This document shows positions 1-7,131 of a stretch of 19,904 nt of DNA, in pieces. Under the pieces are notes generated by a model. The model ran no database searches and was not told where the DNA came from. It saw only the letters and a program-made list of their open reading frames with translations. Every line of letters starts with the position of its first letter. Positions within the stretch are counted from its first letter, which is position 1. A program made the position numbers and the translations under genes. The stretch covers positions 1 through 19,904 of the forward strand of contig NZ_JBKGYF010000025.1 of NCBI RefSeq assembly GCF_046546175.1, in the 5' to 3' direction. The DNA comes from Methanohalobium sp046546175 (GTDB lineage: Archaea; Halobacteriota; Methanosarcinia; Methanosarcinales; Methanosarcinaceae).

Positions 1-449
1 AGGTAGTGGCACGGTCTTTAACGCTAATCACCAAAGCCAATGAATCGAGTGGTGATGTCGGAGAAGTTCTTATGGTGGCAGCAAGGGACGCTTCATCTGA
101 AGAGGAAATGAAACGTGAACGTTCCATGAATATGATGATTTATATTGTAATCATCTACATATCCTATGCGGTTTTTGTGGGTGTTATCTATGTAATATCC
201 ACTACTTTTTTAACAGAAATGGCTGAAGCAGGCAATCAAATGACCTCATCAGGTTCCCAACAAATGGGTATGCTGGGAAGTTTCGACCTTGACAAGTACA
301 CAAGAATTTTCAAACATTCAGCCGTCATACAGGGTTTGTGTTCAGGTCTCATGGCAGGAGTCATGGGTGAAGGAAGTGTCATGTCAGGATTGAAACATTC
401 AATTATCATGGTGACAATAGGATACTTAATATTCACATTATTTATTTAA
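1..449 (+). CDS. Type II secretion F / archaeal FlaJ-like membrane assembly protein (C-terminal part)
   Basis: This is the C-terminal end of a membrane platform protein of the T2SSF/FlaJ/TadC family, which with a secretion ATPase assembles type IV pilus-like or archaellum-like filaments in the cytoplasmic membrane. The reading frame is already open at the window edge (codons begin at base 3), so the true start lies upstream. Visible features are the SSGDVGEVL and ARDASSEEEMKRERSMN stretches typical of the cytoplasmic part of archaeal T2SSF domains. A strongly hydrophobic helix (MMIYIVIIYISYAVFVGVIY) follows, then a soluble loop, then two more hydrophobic helices ending at residue LFI. The gene ends 17 bases before rnhB, which has its own SD, so the two may be co-transcribed. 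The filament it serves cannot be told without the neighbouring ATPase and pilin genes. Confidence 0.85.
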   Translation, partial: VVARSLTLITKANESSGDVGEVLMVAARDASSEEEMKRERSMNMMIYIVIIYISYAVFVGVIYVISTTFLTEMAEAGNQMTSSGSQQMGMLGSFDLDKYTRIFKHSAVIQGLCSGLMAGVMGEGSVMSGLKHSIIMVTIGYLIFTLFI

Positions 450-466
450 ATCAGAACGAGGATACG

Positions 467-1123
467 ATGAAGATTGCAGGTATTGATGAGGCGGGTAAAG
501 GTCCTGTTATAGGTCCCATGTGTATTGCAGGCGTCATGGTTGATGAAACCAGAATTAACTCTTTAAAAAACCTCGGGGTCGCTGATTCCAAGAAAATATC
601 TCCCAGAAAGCGGGCAGAACTTGATAACAAAATAAAAAAATATACAGACGACTATTTTATTTTTGAAATCGCCCCTGAACAAATCGATGAACTCAGGAAT
701 ATAATGAGTATGAATGATATCATGGTTCTTGGTTTTTCCCGGGTTCTTGAAAACCTGAACCCTGATATGGTATATGTTGACTCTGCTGATGTAAAACCTG
801 AACGTTTTGCAAACAATATACGCGGAGAATATTCCAAGAATAACAAAAAAGCTGCTGAAAACATAAAAATTATTTCTGAACATGATGCGGATGCTGTGTA
901 TCCTGTAGTGTCGGCGGCGTCCATTATTGCTAAAGTAAGACGTGATGAACTGGTTAACAATATAAAAAAAGATATAGGTGTTGATTTTGGCAGCGGGTAT
1001 CCGTCTGACCCCAAAACAAAACAATTTCTTGCAGATTGGGTCAGAGAACACGGTTCTTTACCGGAAGTAGTCAGACATACATGGAAAACCGCGCAAAAAC
1101 TTCTGGATAAAAATGGTGGTTAA
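467..1123 (+). CDS. rnhB: Ribonuclease HII
   Basis: This enzyme cleaves the RNA strand of RNA-DNA hybrids and removes misincorporated ribonucleotides from DNA. The 218-residue product has the normal archaeal length. It begins with the signature GIDEAGKGPVIGP, giving catalytic D7 and E8. A further acidic ligand is D105 in YVDSADV, and the last is D142 in ADAVYPVVSAASIIAK. The C-terminal GSGYPSDPKT and RHTWKTAQ segments, which contact substrate in archaeal RNase HII, are present. The ATG is preceded by a GAGG SD about 6 bases upstream. The gene ends only 4 bases from the stop of purQ on the opposite strand, a tightly convergent arrangement. Identification is secure from motifs and length. Confidence 0.97.
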   Translation: MKIAGIDEAGKGPVIGPMCIAGVMVDETRINSLKNLGVADSKKISPRKRAELDNKIKKYTDDYFIFEIAPEQIDELRNIMSMNDIMVLGFSRVLENLNPDMVYVDSADVKPERFANNIRGEYSKNNKKAAENIKIISEHDADAVYPVVSAASIIAKVRRDELVNNIKKDIGVDFGSGYPSDPKTKQFLADWVREHGSLPEVVRHTWKTAQKLLDKNGG

Positions 1124-1127
1124 TGGG

Positions 1128-1826
1128 TCATTGAAGAGTTTTTATGTAATCTACCATGGACTGGAAAATTTTTAATCCGTCATCTGAACCCAGTACATTT
1201 TCGGATGCTCTTTCAGGGTGTGGCATAAGTCCCAGTACGTTTTTGTCTGGATTGATGATTCCTGCAATATTGTCCTTTGAACCGTTGGGGTTAGTTATGT
1301 CATCTGCTATCCCGTTTTCGTCCACATATCTGAATGTTATCTGGTTGTTTTTGTTTAAACTGGCAGCTGTAGACTGGTCTGCGTAGAAGTTCCCTTCTTT
1401 GTGAGCGATAGGAATCTGGATAATATCTCCTTTTTCAAACCTTGAAGTAAATGGTGTGTTATTATTGTCTACCCTTAAATGAGTCCATTTACAGAGGAAT
1501 TTTGGATAAGCATTTGTGGTAAGAGCACCATCCAATAGACCGGATTCAGTAAGTACCTGAAAACCATTACAGATCCCAATTACTGGTTTCCCATAAGATA
1601 CCATTTTTTTGACAGAATCCATAATAGGGGTTCTTGCAGCGATTGCACCGGCTCGCAGATAATCACCGTATGAGAAACCACCAGGAATTACCACACCATC
1701 AAAATCTTCTAGATTTTTATCCTTATACCACACAAGTTCAGCATCTACATCCATGACATCCTTGAGTACATGCAGTACATCACGGTCACAATTGGTACCA
1801 CCGAACTGGATTATGGCGATTTTCAT
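1128..1826 (-). CDS. purQ: Phosphoribosylformylglycinamidine synthase subunit PurQ (glutaminase)
   Basis: This is the glutamine amidotransferase subunit of FGAM synthase, the fourth step of de novo purine synthesis. It hydrolyses glutamine and feeds ammonia to PurL. The 232-residue protein is a class I (triad) amidotransferase. C86 in GICNGFQ is the nucleophile, and H203 and E205 in PHPERA complete the triad. The oxyanion region IPGGFSYGDYLRAG lies at about residues 48-60. The ATG overlaps the stop of purS by one base (TAATG), so the two are translationally coupled. The synthetase subunit PurL is not in this window, as expected for the split archaeal/Gram-positive type complex. Confidence 0.97.
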   Translation of the reverse strand: MKIAIIQFGGTNCDRDVLHVLKDVMDVDAELVWYKDKNLEDFDGVVIPGGFSYGDYLRAGAIAARTPIMDSVKKMVSYGKPVIGICNGFQVLTESGLLDGALTTNAYPKFLCKWTHLRVDNNNTPFTSRFEKGDIIQIPIAHKEGNFYADQSTAASLNKNNQITFRYVDENGIADDITNPNGSKDNIAGIINPDKNVLGLMPHPERASENVLGSDDGLKIFQSMVDYIKTLQ

Positions 1827-2074
1827 TAGGCTTCCCTCAAATCAATGGAATAATTGTGAATAATGGGATTTGCAATCAATTTCTGACACATCTCATCAAC
1901 CTTCTGTCTGGCGTCTTCGGATGATTCAGCATCTAGGTCAATGGTGTATTTTTTGGCAGTTTTCACATCTTCTGTTTCAAACCCAAGATGTCCAAGCGCT
2001 CTTTTGATATTATTTCCTTCCGGGTCAAGCATTCCTGATTTAAGTTCAATGGTTACATTTGCACGGTACTGCAT
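1826..2074 (-). CDS. purS: Phosphoribosylformylglycinamidine synthase subunit PurS
   Basis: This is the small structural subunit that bridges PurL and PurQ in the three-part FGAM synthase and is needed to form the ammonia channel. The 82-residue length is typical. The N-terminal strand YRANVTIELKSGMLDPEGN and the following IKRALGHLGF are family hallmarks, and the C-terminal NPIIHNYSIDL closes the ferredoxin-like fold. A GAGAGGA SD sits about 7 bases upstream of the ATG. It is the first gene of a purS-purQ unit, and its stop overlaps the purQ start by one base. Confidence 0.95.
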   Translation of the reverse strand: MQYRANVTIELKSGMLDPEGNNIKRALGHLGFETEDVKTAKKYTIDLDAESSEDARQKVDEMCQKLIANPIIHNYSIDLREA

Positions 2075-2167
2075 TTTAAGTCCTCTCTGATTTCATTTCC
2101 AGTTTAAGTCTACATAGAATATCAGGTAAATAATATCGATTTGGTATAAGATTAATGGAACGATGTA

Positions 2168-2674
2168 TTACTTATTTAAGCATTTTATTATATGATCCAC
2201 GGTTTCAGATACCTTATTCTGTTTGTCCAGTTTTATAGTGATATCTGCGTATTTATTGTACAGTATCCGTCTTTCATCAAAAAGTTCTTTCAGACTTTTA
2301 TTTCTTATACCAACCATTCCTCTGGTGGCAAAATTCGATAACCTTTTTGTTATAATCTCAAACGAAACATCCAGAAATATTACTGTTGATTGGGTTTTTA
2401 AAAATTCCATTGCGGGTCTGGAATAAATTATACTGCCGCCGGGTGATATCACATATTTATCAGTTGAATTTAGCTGGATTCCAAGTACTGTTTCCTCTTC
2501 CAGTTCAAGTAATGCCCTTTCACCTTCAGAATCGATTAATTCCTGCAAACTTTTTCTGGATTTTTGTTCAACCACCTTATCGATGTCGATGAATCGATAT
2601 CCCAGTTTTTTTGCCAGCAATTTACCAATAGTGCTTTTGCCCGCACCAGCCATACCGATGATGGTTATGTTCAT
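2168..2674 (-). CDS. P-loop kinase related to bacterial-type shikimate kinase
   Basis: This is a small nucleoside-triphosphate-dependent kinase of the AroK/adenylate-kinase-like P-loop group. The substrate is uncertain. From the preferred ATG the product is 168 residues. It has Walker A GMAGAGKST (7-15), a DID pair at 30-32, PGGS at 78-81, a lid arginine in TRGM near 118, and ERRILYNKYAD near 134-144. These match shikimate kinase in order and spacing. Two substrate-binding features differ: the arginine after GEExF is Leu at about residue 56, and the GGG loop reads PGG. Archaea usually make shikimate 3-phosphate with an unrelated GHMP kinase, so another substrate is likely. I chose ATG 2674, 4 bases after the upstream stop and preceded by GTGAT. 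An in-frame ATG at 2698 would add 8 residues and overlap the neighbour. Confidence 0.75.
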   Translation of the reverse strand: MNITIIGMAGAGKSTIGKLLAKKLGYRFIDIDKVVEQKSRKSLQELIDSEGERALLELEEETVLGIQLNSTDKYVISPGGSIIYSRPAMEFLKTQSTVIFLDVSFEIITKRLSNFATRGMVGIRNKSLKELFDERRILYNKYADITIKLDKQNKVSETVDHIIKCLNK

Positions 2675-2678
2675 TGTA

Positions 2679-3263
2679 TCACAATGATTTTCTGGCATGT
2701 AGAAGTCTCTGTGCTATGGTGATATGGGTAAGTATGACGATTACAACAACAGCAGGTGCAAGCAAACCGATGAATGCACCGATGGTGAGTATTATCATTC
2801 TCTCCGGACGCTCGGCGATTCCGATATTCATACCTCTGCCACCGGCAGCTTCTGCACGTGCACGGGTATAACTTACTATATATGAACCTATCAGTGCTAC
2901 CAGACACCAAATCCACATTGGGATGTTTAATAAAAGCGGGTCGGGTATATTTTCTGCAGTCACCCCATATATGATACCCACAAATATTATCGCGTCTGCA
3001 TATCTGTCACATACAGAATCCAGTAATCCACCAAATGGAGTTATCCAACCGTTCTCTCTTGCAACTGCGCCGTCAAGAATATCAAAGAAACCGTTGAGGA
3101 GAATCAATACTCCACCAATCAAAATCTTTCCGGTACCAAACATAATTGCTGCAATTATACTAACGCCAAGTCCGACTACAGTCAACAGGTTCGGAGAGAG
3201 TGGTAAGGATTTTGCGAGGGGTTTGAACGATTTCCGGATTTTGTTTTTAAGATGGTTGAGTAT
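2679..3263 (-). CDS. CDP-alcohol phosphatidyltransferase, possibly archaetidylinositol-phosphate synthase
   Basis: This is an integral membrane enzyme that transfers a CDP-activated lipid to an alcohol. The motif DGxxAR(x8)GxxxDxxxD is complete in DGAVAREN...GGLLDSVCDRYAD. Several hydrophobic helices follow, ending in RMIILTIGAFIGLLAPAVVV. In methanogens this family includes archaetidylinositol-phosphate synthase, but substrate cannot be fixed from sequence alone. The start is abnormal. The only accepted start in frame, TTG at 3185, cuts into the first helix. Upstream the frame stays open and encodes a normal family N-terminus (KNKIRKSFKPLAKSLPLSPN), back to a stop near position 3310, without any ATG, GTG or TTG. 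An ATA codon at 3263-3261 has a GGAAGG SD about 8 bases upstream and is the best candidate start (194 residues). The stop lies 4 bases before the kinase gene, suggesting an operon. Confidence 0.78.
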   Translation of the reverse strand: MLNHLKNKIRKSFKPLAKSLPLSPNLLTVVGLGVSIIAAIMFGTGKILIGGVLILLNGFFDILDGAVARENGWITPFGGLLDSVCDRYADAIIFVGIIYGVTAENIPDPLLLNIPMWIWCLVALIGSYIVSYTRARAEAAGGRGMNIGIAERPERMIILTIGAFIGLLAPAVVVIVILTHITIAQRLLHARKSL

Positions 3264-3367
3264 TGTAAATCCCTTCCTTTGGCTCTGTGTATGTAGACAG
3301 GAATATTTTGGATTATTGGATTTTTATTAAAATATTTTTATCCATTATGGCTGTTGTAATATTTCAA

Positions 3368-4294
3368 TCATACATTATCAAATATTTTCATGATATCATC
3401 TGCAAGATTGATGCTTATACCCACTGATTTCATTAAAGTGTCCGCACGTATAATATCACATTCGATCCCTTCATTCTTAAAATCGGATTCTTTGAAATGG
3501 TCGGTTTTATCGATGACAAATACATCAAGAAAATCCTGGTAGCATTTTGCTACACTTATGGATGATGCATCCAGACCTTTTGCATGCATGAGTTTTGCCA
3601 CCGGACCACTTACAGGTTCTGTTCCGATTATCGGACTTACAGCTGTAACCTTCTTATCCTTTAATGTTTCTTTCATTTTGGGTAGTGCCAGTATAGGTCC
3701 AATACTTGTTATTGGATTGCTGGGACCGATTAGTACTTTATCATCCATTTTTAAAGCATCAATAACTCTTGGAGAAATGGATGCTTTTGATGCCCCATCC
3801 ACAAACACATCATATACATCGGATTTCCCCTTCTCCTTTATCCAGAAATCCTGGAAATGCAAATTTCCTGATGACGTTTTTATAAAAGTGGTAACGGTAT
3901 CATCCGACATCGGTAAAATTTTCGCCCTGATACCAAAATTTTGTGCCAGTTTGGATGAGGCAGAAGTTAGAGTATTTCCGTTTCTAAGATATTCCGAGCG
4001 CATGATATGGGTTCCGCGATCAATATCGCCCAGCATCATACCCTCATTGTATCCTATTGCTTTCATTGATTTATGTGTTATAAACGAATCATCGGCAATA
4101 CCCCACCACTTATCGGTATCCAGTTTATCTGAAAAAAGGTAAAATACAGTATCCATGTCAGGGGAGACCAGATTGCCTGATATCCAGACGTCTTCACCTG
4201 TGTTAACCACTACTGTGATATCTTCTTCGGGTATGACTTTTCTTAATCCGTTCAGTAATTTCGGGGTTCCGGTACCACCAGATAGTACAATCAT
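3368..4294 (-). CDS. cofD: 2-phospho-L-lactate transferase (coenzyme F420 biosynthesis)
   Basis: CofD joins the phospholactyl group from its guanylylated carrier to the deazaflavin Fo, giving F420-0, the core of the hydride carrier used in methanogenesis. The 308-residue protein starts with the nucleotide-binding SGGTGTPKLLNGL. NTGEDVWISGNLVSPDMDT follows near residue 32, then the WWGI and LGDIDRGTHIMRSE segments. The LIGPSNPITSIGPIL loop is near residue 188 and the PIIGTEPVSGPVAKLM segment near 220. All are characteristic of the family. A GAGGT SD lies about 6 bases before the ATG. The gene is divergent from the HD phosphohydrolase gene, with 75 bases between their starts. Confidence 0.96.
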   Translation of the reverse strand: MIVLSGGTGTPKLLNGLRKVIPEEDITVVVNTGEDVWISGNLVSPDMDTVFYLFSDKLDTDKWWGIADDSFITHKSMKAIGYNEGMMLGDIDRGTHIMRSEYLRNGNTLTSASSKLAQNFGIRAKILPMSDDTVTTFIKTSSGNLHFQDFWIKEKGKSDVYDVFVDGASKASISPRVIDALKMDDKVLIGPSNPITSIGPILALPKMKETLKDKKVTAVSPIIGTEPVSGPVAKLMHAKGLDASSISVAKCYQDFLDVFVIDKTDHFKESDFKNEGIECDIIRADTLMKSVGISINLADDIMKIFDNV

Positions 4295-4341
4295 GGATTT
4301 ACCTCTATGTTTTTCTGTTTCCCTTGAATAATCAAAACACC

Positions 4342-4350
4342 ATTATATAA
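4342..4350 (+). promoter_or_regulatory. TATA box for the HD phosphohydrolase gene
   Basis: The sequence ATTATATAA is centred about 24 bases before the ATG at 4370. Archaeal transcription starts about 25 bases after the TATA centre, so the mRNA probably begins at or next to the start codon. No SD is present, which fits a leaderless transcript. The site lies in the 75-base divergent gap shared with cofD. Confidence 0.55.
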
Positions 4351-4369
4351 TGAAACCGATTTAAAAAAT

Positions 4370-5566
4370 ATGAAAGTTATTCGTGATCCAGTACACGGCT
4401 ACATTGAACTGGATGAACTTGCGCTGTCATTGATAGATACCCCACTCATGCAGCGTTTGAGAAGGATTAAGCAGCTGGGGTTATCATCACTTGTCTATCC
4501 AGGTGCCAATCATACACGTTTTGAGCATTCTCTTGGTGTTATGCATCTGGCATCCATGCTGATGAATCAACTGAATAATATAAGTATCGATGAAAAAAAT
4601 GAACTTCGTGCTGCAGCGCTTTTGCATGACATCGGTCATGGGCCCTATTCCCATGTAACTGAAGGAACAATAAAATACTACACCAGAAAAAAACACGATG
4701 ATGTTAGAGAAGTGCTCAAGCGAGATGAAATTGCAGATATTTTACATGAGCACAACCTTGACCCTGAAACAGTTGCAAAACATATTAAAGGAGAAACTGC
4801 ACTGGGCCAGATTTTAAACAGTGAAATCGATGTTGATCGGATGGATTATCTTGTAAGGGATGCACATTATACAGGTGTGACATTCGGTCTGGTGGATTAT
4901 GAGCGCCTGATTCATGAAATGGAGATTTTCGGTAAAAAACTGGTTGTAAGATGGGGTGGTTTGAAAGCTGCCGAGTCTTTGCTGTTATCCAGATTTTTGA
5001 TGTACCCTTCAGTCTATTATCATCATGTCTCAAGGATTGCAGAAACAATGTATATAAGGGCGATTCAAAATTTAATCGACAGAGAAATCTTGTCCCCTTT
5101 TGGATTGAATAAATTAGATGACATCAGCCTTTTTGAAGTAATACGCTCTGATGATGATTATGCAGGTGAGCTTGGAAGACGAATCGAAGAACGAAAGTTG
5201 TTCAAAAGGGCGCTCAGGGTAGGTTTCCAATCACTCGGAGTGGATGTATTAAAGTACAGGGATAATGTTGAAAGGATTGAAATAGAATTAGCAGAAATGG
5301 CGGATATCGACAGTAAATATATATTGATTGACATTCCAGGCACACCTGAAATTGAGGAAATGAAAGCATTAATCAGAACCGATAGCAAAATGCAGCATCT
5401 GGATGACGTGTCCCAGGTTGTGGCGACCCTTGAACAAGCACATAGAGACAACTGGCGGATGGGTGTATATACTCCAAAAGAGTACCGCGATATTGTGGGT
5501 AAGGTTGCACGTGACTTCTTTGAAGTAAAAAAACCACCAAAACAGTATCGTTTAACTGAATATTAA
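4370..5566 (+). CDS. HD-superfamily phosphohydrolase (SAMHD1/dGTPase-like)
   Basis: This is a metal-dependent phosphohydrolase of the HD family related to dNTP triphosphohydrolases. The substrate is not known for the archaeal members. The 398-residue protein opens with VIRDPVHGYIELD and contains MQRLRRIKQLG. The metal-binding set is H53 (RFEHSLGV), H86-D87 (LLHDIGHGPYSH) and D156 (IDVDRMDYLVRD). A long helical C-terminal half (about 240-398) follows without recognisable catalytic motifs. There is no SD, and a TATA box at 4342-4350 suggests a leaderless message. Eleven bases separate its stop from the next gene, an LpdD-like protein, so the three genes to ubiX may form one unit, though no functional link is obvious. 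Confidence 0.9.
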   Translation: MKVIRDPVHGYIELDELALSLIDTPLMQRLRRIKQLGLSSLVYPGANHTRFEHSLGVMHLASMLMNQLNNISIDEKNELRAAALLHDIGHGPYSHVTEGTIKYYTRKKHDDVREVLKRDEIADILHEHNLDPETVAKHIKGETALGQILNSEIDVDRMDYLVRDAHYTGVTFGLVDYERLIHEMEIFGKKLVVRWGGLKAAESLLLSRFLMYPSVYYHHVSRIAETMYIRAIQNLIDREILSPFGLNKLDDISLFEVIRSDDDYAGELGRRIEERKLFKRALRVGFQSLGVDVLKYRDNVERIEIELAEMADIDSKYILIDIPGTPEIEEMKALIRTDSKMQHLDDVSQVVATLEQAHRDNWRMGVYTPKEYRDIVGKVARDFFEVKKPPKQYRLTEY

Positions 5567-5577
5567 AGGTGTAATTT

Positions 5578-5937
5578 TTGAACAAAATCTCACAAAACAT
5601 CGGCAGAACAGAACTTGTTCTTGAATGGAAACTAATGGGTGAGGATTATATCGTCACCCTGAAAGGTGGTCGTGAACACGTCGGTGCTGTGGCTGTAGGA
5701 TTATATGATGCCGGAACTAAAATTTCAACATCTTCAGTGATTTCTCTGCCTGGACACAGAGAGGAAAACATAGCCCTTAACAGTGCAAGAAAAATAAGTT
5801 CTTACACACACAAAACAACTGTTTTTATGGCTGGAATCCATCTGGATGACATAACAAGAGAAGAAATCGATAATATTGTAGAGACATCAGAGGATATTGT
5901 AGATAGATTCATTGAATTACTGGAGGAAAACGTTTGA
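5578..5937 (+). CDS. LpdD-like protein (putative prenylated-flavin chaperone), UbiX partner
   Basis: This is a 119-residue archaeal protein of a family that commonly sits beside ubiX and resembles LpdD, proposed to help prenylated-FMN-dependent decarboxylases mature. Recognition is from the GGREHVGAVAVGLYD and SVISLPGHREENIA stretches and from gene order, so the functional name is tentative. The start is TTG at 5578, supported by AAGGTG about 6 bases upstream. The first in-frame ATG would remove about 19 residues and has no better SD. The stop TGA overlaps the TTG start of ubiX, giving tight translational coupling. No membrane segment or signal peptide is visible. Confidence 0.72.
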   Translation: MNKISQNIGRTELVLEWKLMGEDYIVTLKGGREHVGAVAVGLYDAGTKISTSSVISLPGHREENIALNSARKISSYTHKTTVFMAGIHLDDITREEIDNIVETSEDIVDRFIELLEENV

Positions 5938-6491
5938 TTGAAATAGCAGTTGGTATCAGTGGCGCATCAGGGATACAGTACGGCATCCGTTTGGTGCAGA
6001 TATTATCCAATATGGATAATGTTTTTACCCATCTGGTGATTACAGATTCTGCGAAGAAGCTGATAGGTATAGAAACAGATTATTCTGTTATCGAAATAGA
6101 AGGTATGGCATCAAGAGCTTACAATGAAAAGGATTTCACAGCACCTATAGCCAGCGGTTCGCATCTTTTTGCGGGTATGATTGTGGCACCATGCAGTATG
6201 AAAACGCTTGGTTCCATCGCAAACGGAATTACAGATAATCTGTTAACCCGTACGGCAGATGTGTGTTTGAAAGAAAGGCATAAACTGGTTCTTATGACAC
6301 GAGAGACACCACTAAACCAGATACATATAGAAAACATGTTGAAAATTACCCAAGCAGGAGGCACGGTTCTTCCAGCATGCCCGGGTTTTTATTCTGGACC
6401 GCAAACTATTGATGACCTGATAAATACTATGTCAGGCAGAGCGCTTGACCTGATGGGTATAGAAAATGAAATTTTCACCCGATGGGGCTGA
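5934..6491 (+). CDS. ubiX: UbiX-type flavin prenyltransferase
   Basis: UbiX makes prenylated FMN, the cofactor of UbiD-family (de)carboxylases. In many archaea one such UbiD-type enzyme decarboxylates anhydromevalonate phosphate in isoprenoid synthesis, so this gene may support membrane-lipid production; that link is inferred from pathway knowledge. The 185-residue protein shows the FMN-binding VGISGASGIQYGIRL at the N-terminus. The central block includes APIASGSHLFAGMIVAPCS and SIANGITDNLLTRTADVCLKE, then LVLMTRETPLNQIHIENM and LPACPGFYS. The start codon is TTG, preceded by a strong GGAGG SD about 6 bases upstream and overlapping the previous stop. The gene ends about 100 bases before tRNA-Pro. 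Confidence 0.93.
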   Translation: MIEIAVGISGASGIQYGIRLVQILSNMDNVFTHLVITDSAKKLIGIETDYSVIEIEGMASRAYNEKDFTAPIASGSHLFAGMIVAPCSMKTLGSIANGITDNLLTRTADVCLKERHKLVLMTRETPLNQIHIENMLKITQAGGTVLPACPGFYSGPQTIDDLINTMSGRALDLMGIENEIFTRWG

Positions 6492-6592
6492 TATCAACAT
6501 TGTTAATCATCCAATTTCTCTAACCTTTTTTAATAGTTAAATATATTAAGGAGAATGAGTATTAGTGTGGAACGTGCGATAAAAAACATATC

Positions 6593-6670
6593 GGGATAGT
6601 AGGGTAGCCTGGACGATCCTCGAGCGTTTGGGACGCTTGGACAACGGTTCAAATCCGTTCTATCCCACCA
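6593..6670 (+). tRNA. tRNA-Pro (anticodon UGG), CCA encoded
   Basis: A full cloverleaf can be folded by eye. The acceptor stem GGGATAG pairs with CTATCCC. The D arm has GGGT, a loop with AGCCTGGACG, and ATCC. The anticodon stem GAGCG pairs with CGCTT (one G-U), around the loop TTTGGGA, which places TGG at positions 34-36. The T arm is AACGG-TTCAAAT-CCGTT. Discriminator A and a genomically encoded CCA follow. There is no intron. Likely promoter sequence is the TTAAATATATTAA at about 6537-6549, which would leave a short 5' leader for RNase P. A T-run follows directly downstream. Confidence 0.95.
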
Positions 6671-6677
6671 TTTTTTA
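6671..6677 (+). terminator. Oligo-T terminator after tRNA-Pro
   Basis: A run of T residues directly follows the encoded CCA of the tRNA. Archaeal RNA polymerase terminates at such T tracts without needing a hairpin. This is a simple compositional call. Confidence 0.4.
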
Positions 6678-6730
6678 ATGAGTCATGAACTTATAAAACT
6701 GCTTTTAAATTTGAATATCTTTTATAGACC

Positions 6731-6740
6731 TTTATATTTG
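6731..6740 (+). promoter_or_regulatory. Possible TATA box for the moaD-like gene
   Basis: TTTATATTTG lies about 70 bases before the ATG at 6807. Initiation about 25 bases downstream would give a leader of roughly 45 bases carrying the GAGGA SD. There are other AT-rich stretches nearby, so the choice is tentative. Confidence 0.3.
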
Positions 6741-6806
6741 TTTATTCGTTATCTGTTTTCCACTGGGATTAAAATTATTAGATACATATAACTCAATAGA
6801 GGATAT

Positions 6807-7091
6807 ATGGTTAATGTAAAAGTAAAATTGTTTGCAAATCTGCGTGAATATGCAGGAGTATCAGAAGTTATCCTTAAAGGCAGTACGGTATCAGATATAT
6901 TAAATTCTCTGGGTCATCACTATCCTCAGTTAAAAGAACTTATTTTTGAAAATCCAGAGGATGAAGACGAACTTCAGGGATACATAAACGTATTATTAAA
7001 CGGTGAGAATATTCAACACCTTGAAGGGCTTTCAACTCAGCTCAAGGAGCATGATGAAATAGCAATTCTGCCGCCAGTATCTGGGGGTTAA
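6807..7091 (+). CDS. MoaD/ThiS-family ubiquitin-like sulfur carrier
   Basis: This is a 94-residue beta-grasp protein. After C-terminal activation by an E1-like enzyme, such proteins donate sulfur to molybdopterin or thiolated tRNA, or in some archaea act as small protein modifiers (SAMPs). The N-terminal KVKLFANLREYAGVSEVIL and the C-terminal LKEHDEIAILPPVSGG with the essential terminal GG are diagnostic. The internal insertion FENPEDEDELQGYINVLLNG is normal for the long archaeal MoaD type. The ATG follows a GAGGA SD. The location upstream of moeA suggests a role in molybdenum/tungsten cofactor synthesis, but a tRNA-thiolation or modifier role cannot be excluded. Confidence 0.88.
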   Translation: MVNVKVKLFANLREYAGVSEVILKGSTVSDILNSLGHHYPQLKELIFENPEDEDELQGYINVLLNGENIQHLEGLSTQLKEHDEIAILPPVSGG

Positions 7092-7131
7092 TCCAGAAAT
7101 ATAATTACTGAAATCTACAAGAGGTTATAAC

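Noticed and set aside
563..1051. Long minus-strand ORF across rnhB
   Set aside because: It is a shadow frame of rnhB; no family features and no SD.
1156..1386. Plus-strand ORF across purQ
   Set aside because: It is antisense to a well-conserved gene, with no SD and no recognisable motif.
2168..2674. Annotation as a true shikimate kinase (AroK)
   Set aside because: A key substrate-binding Arg and part of the glycine loop are missing, and archaea normally use a different kinase family.
3558..4142. Long plus-strand ORF (194 codons) across cofD
   Set aside because: It is a shadow of cofD on the opposite strand; composition mirrors cofD codons and no family features are visible.
6492..6592. Small ORF or RNA between ubiX and tRNA-Pro
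   Set aside because: Only promoter-like AT-rich sequence is visible, with no open frame or stable fold.
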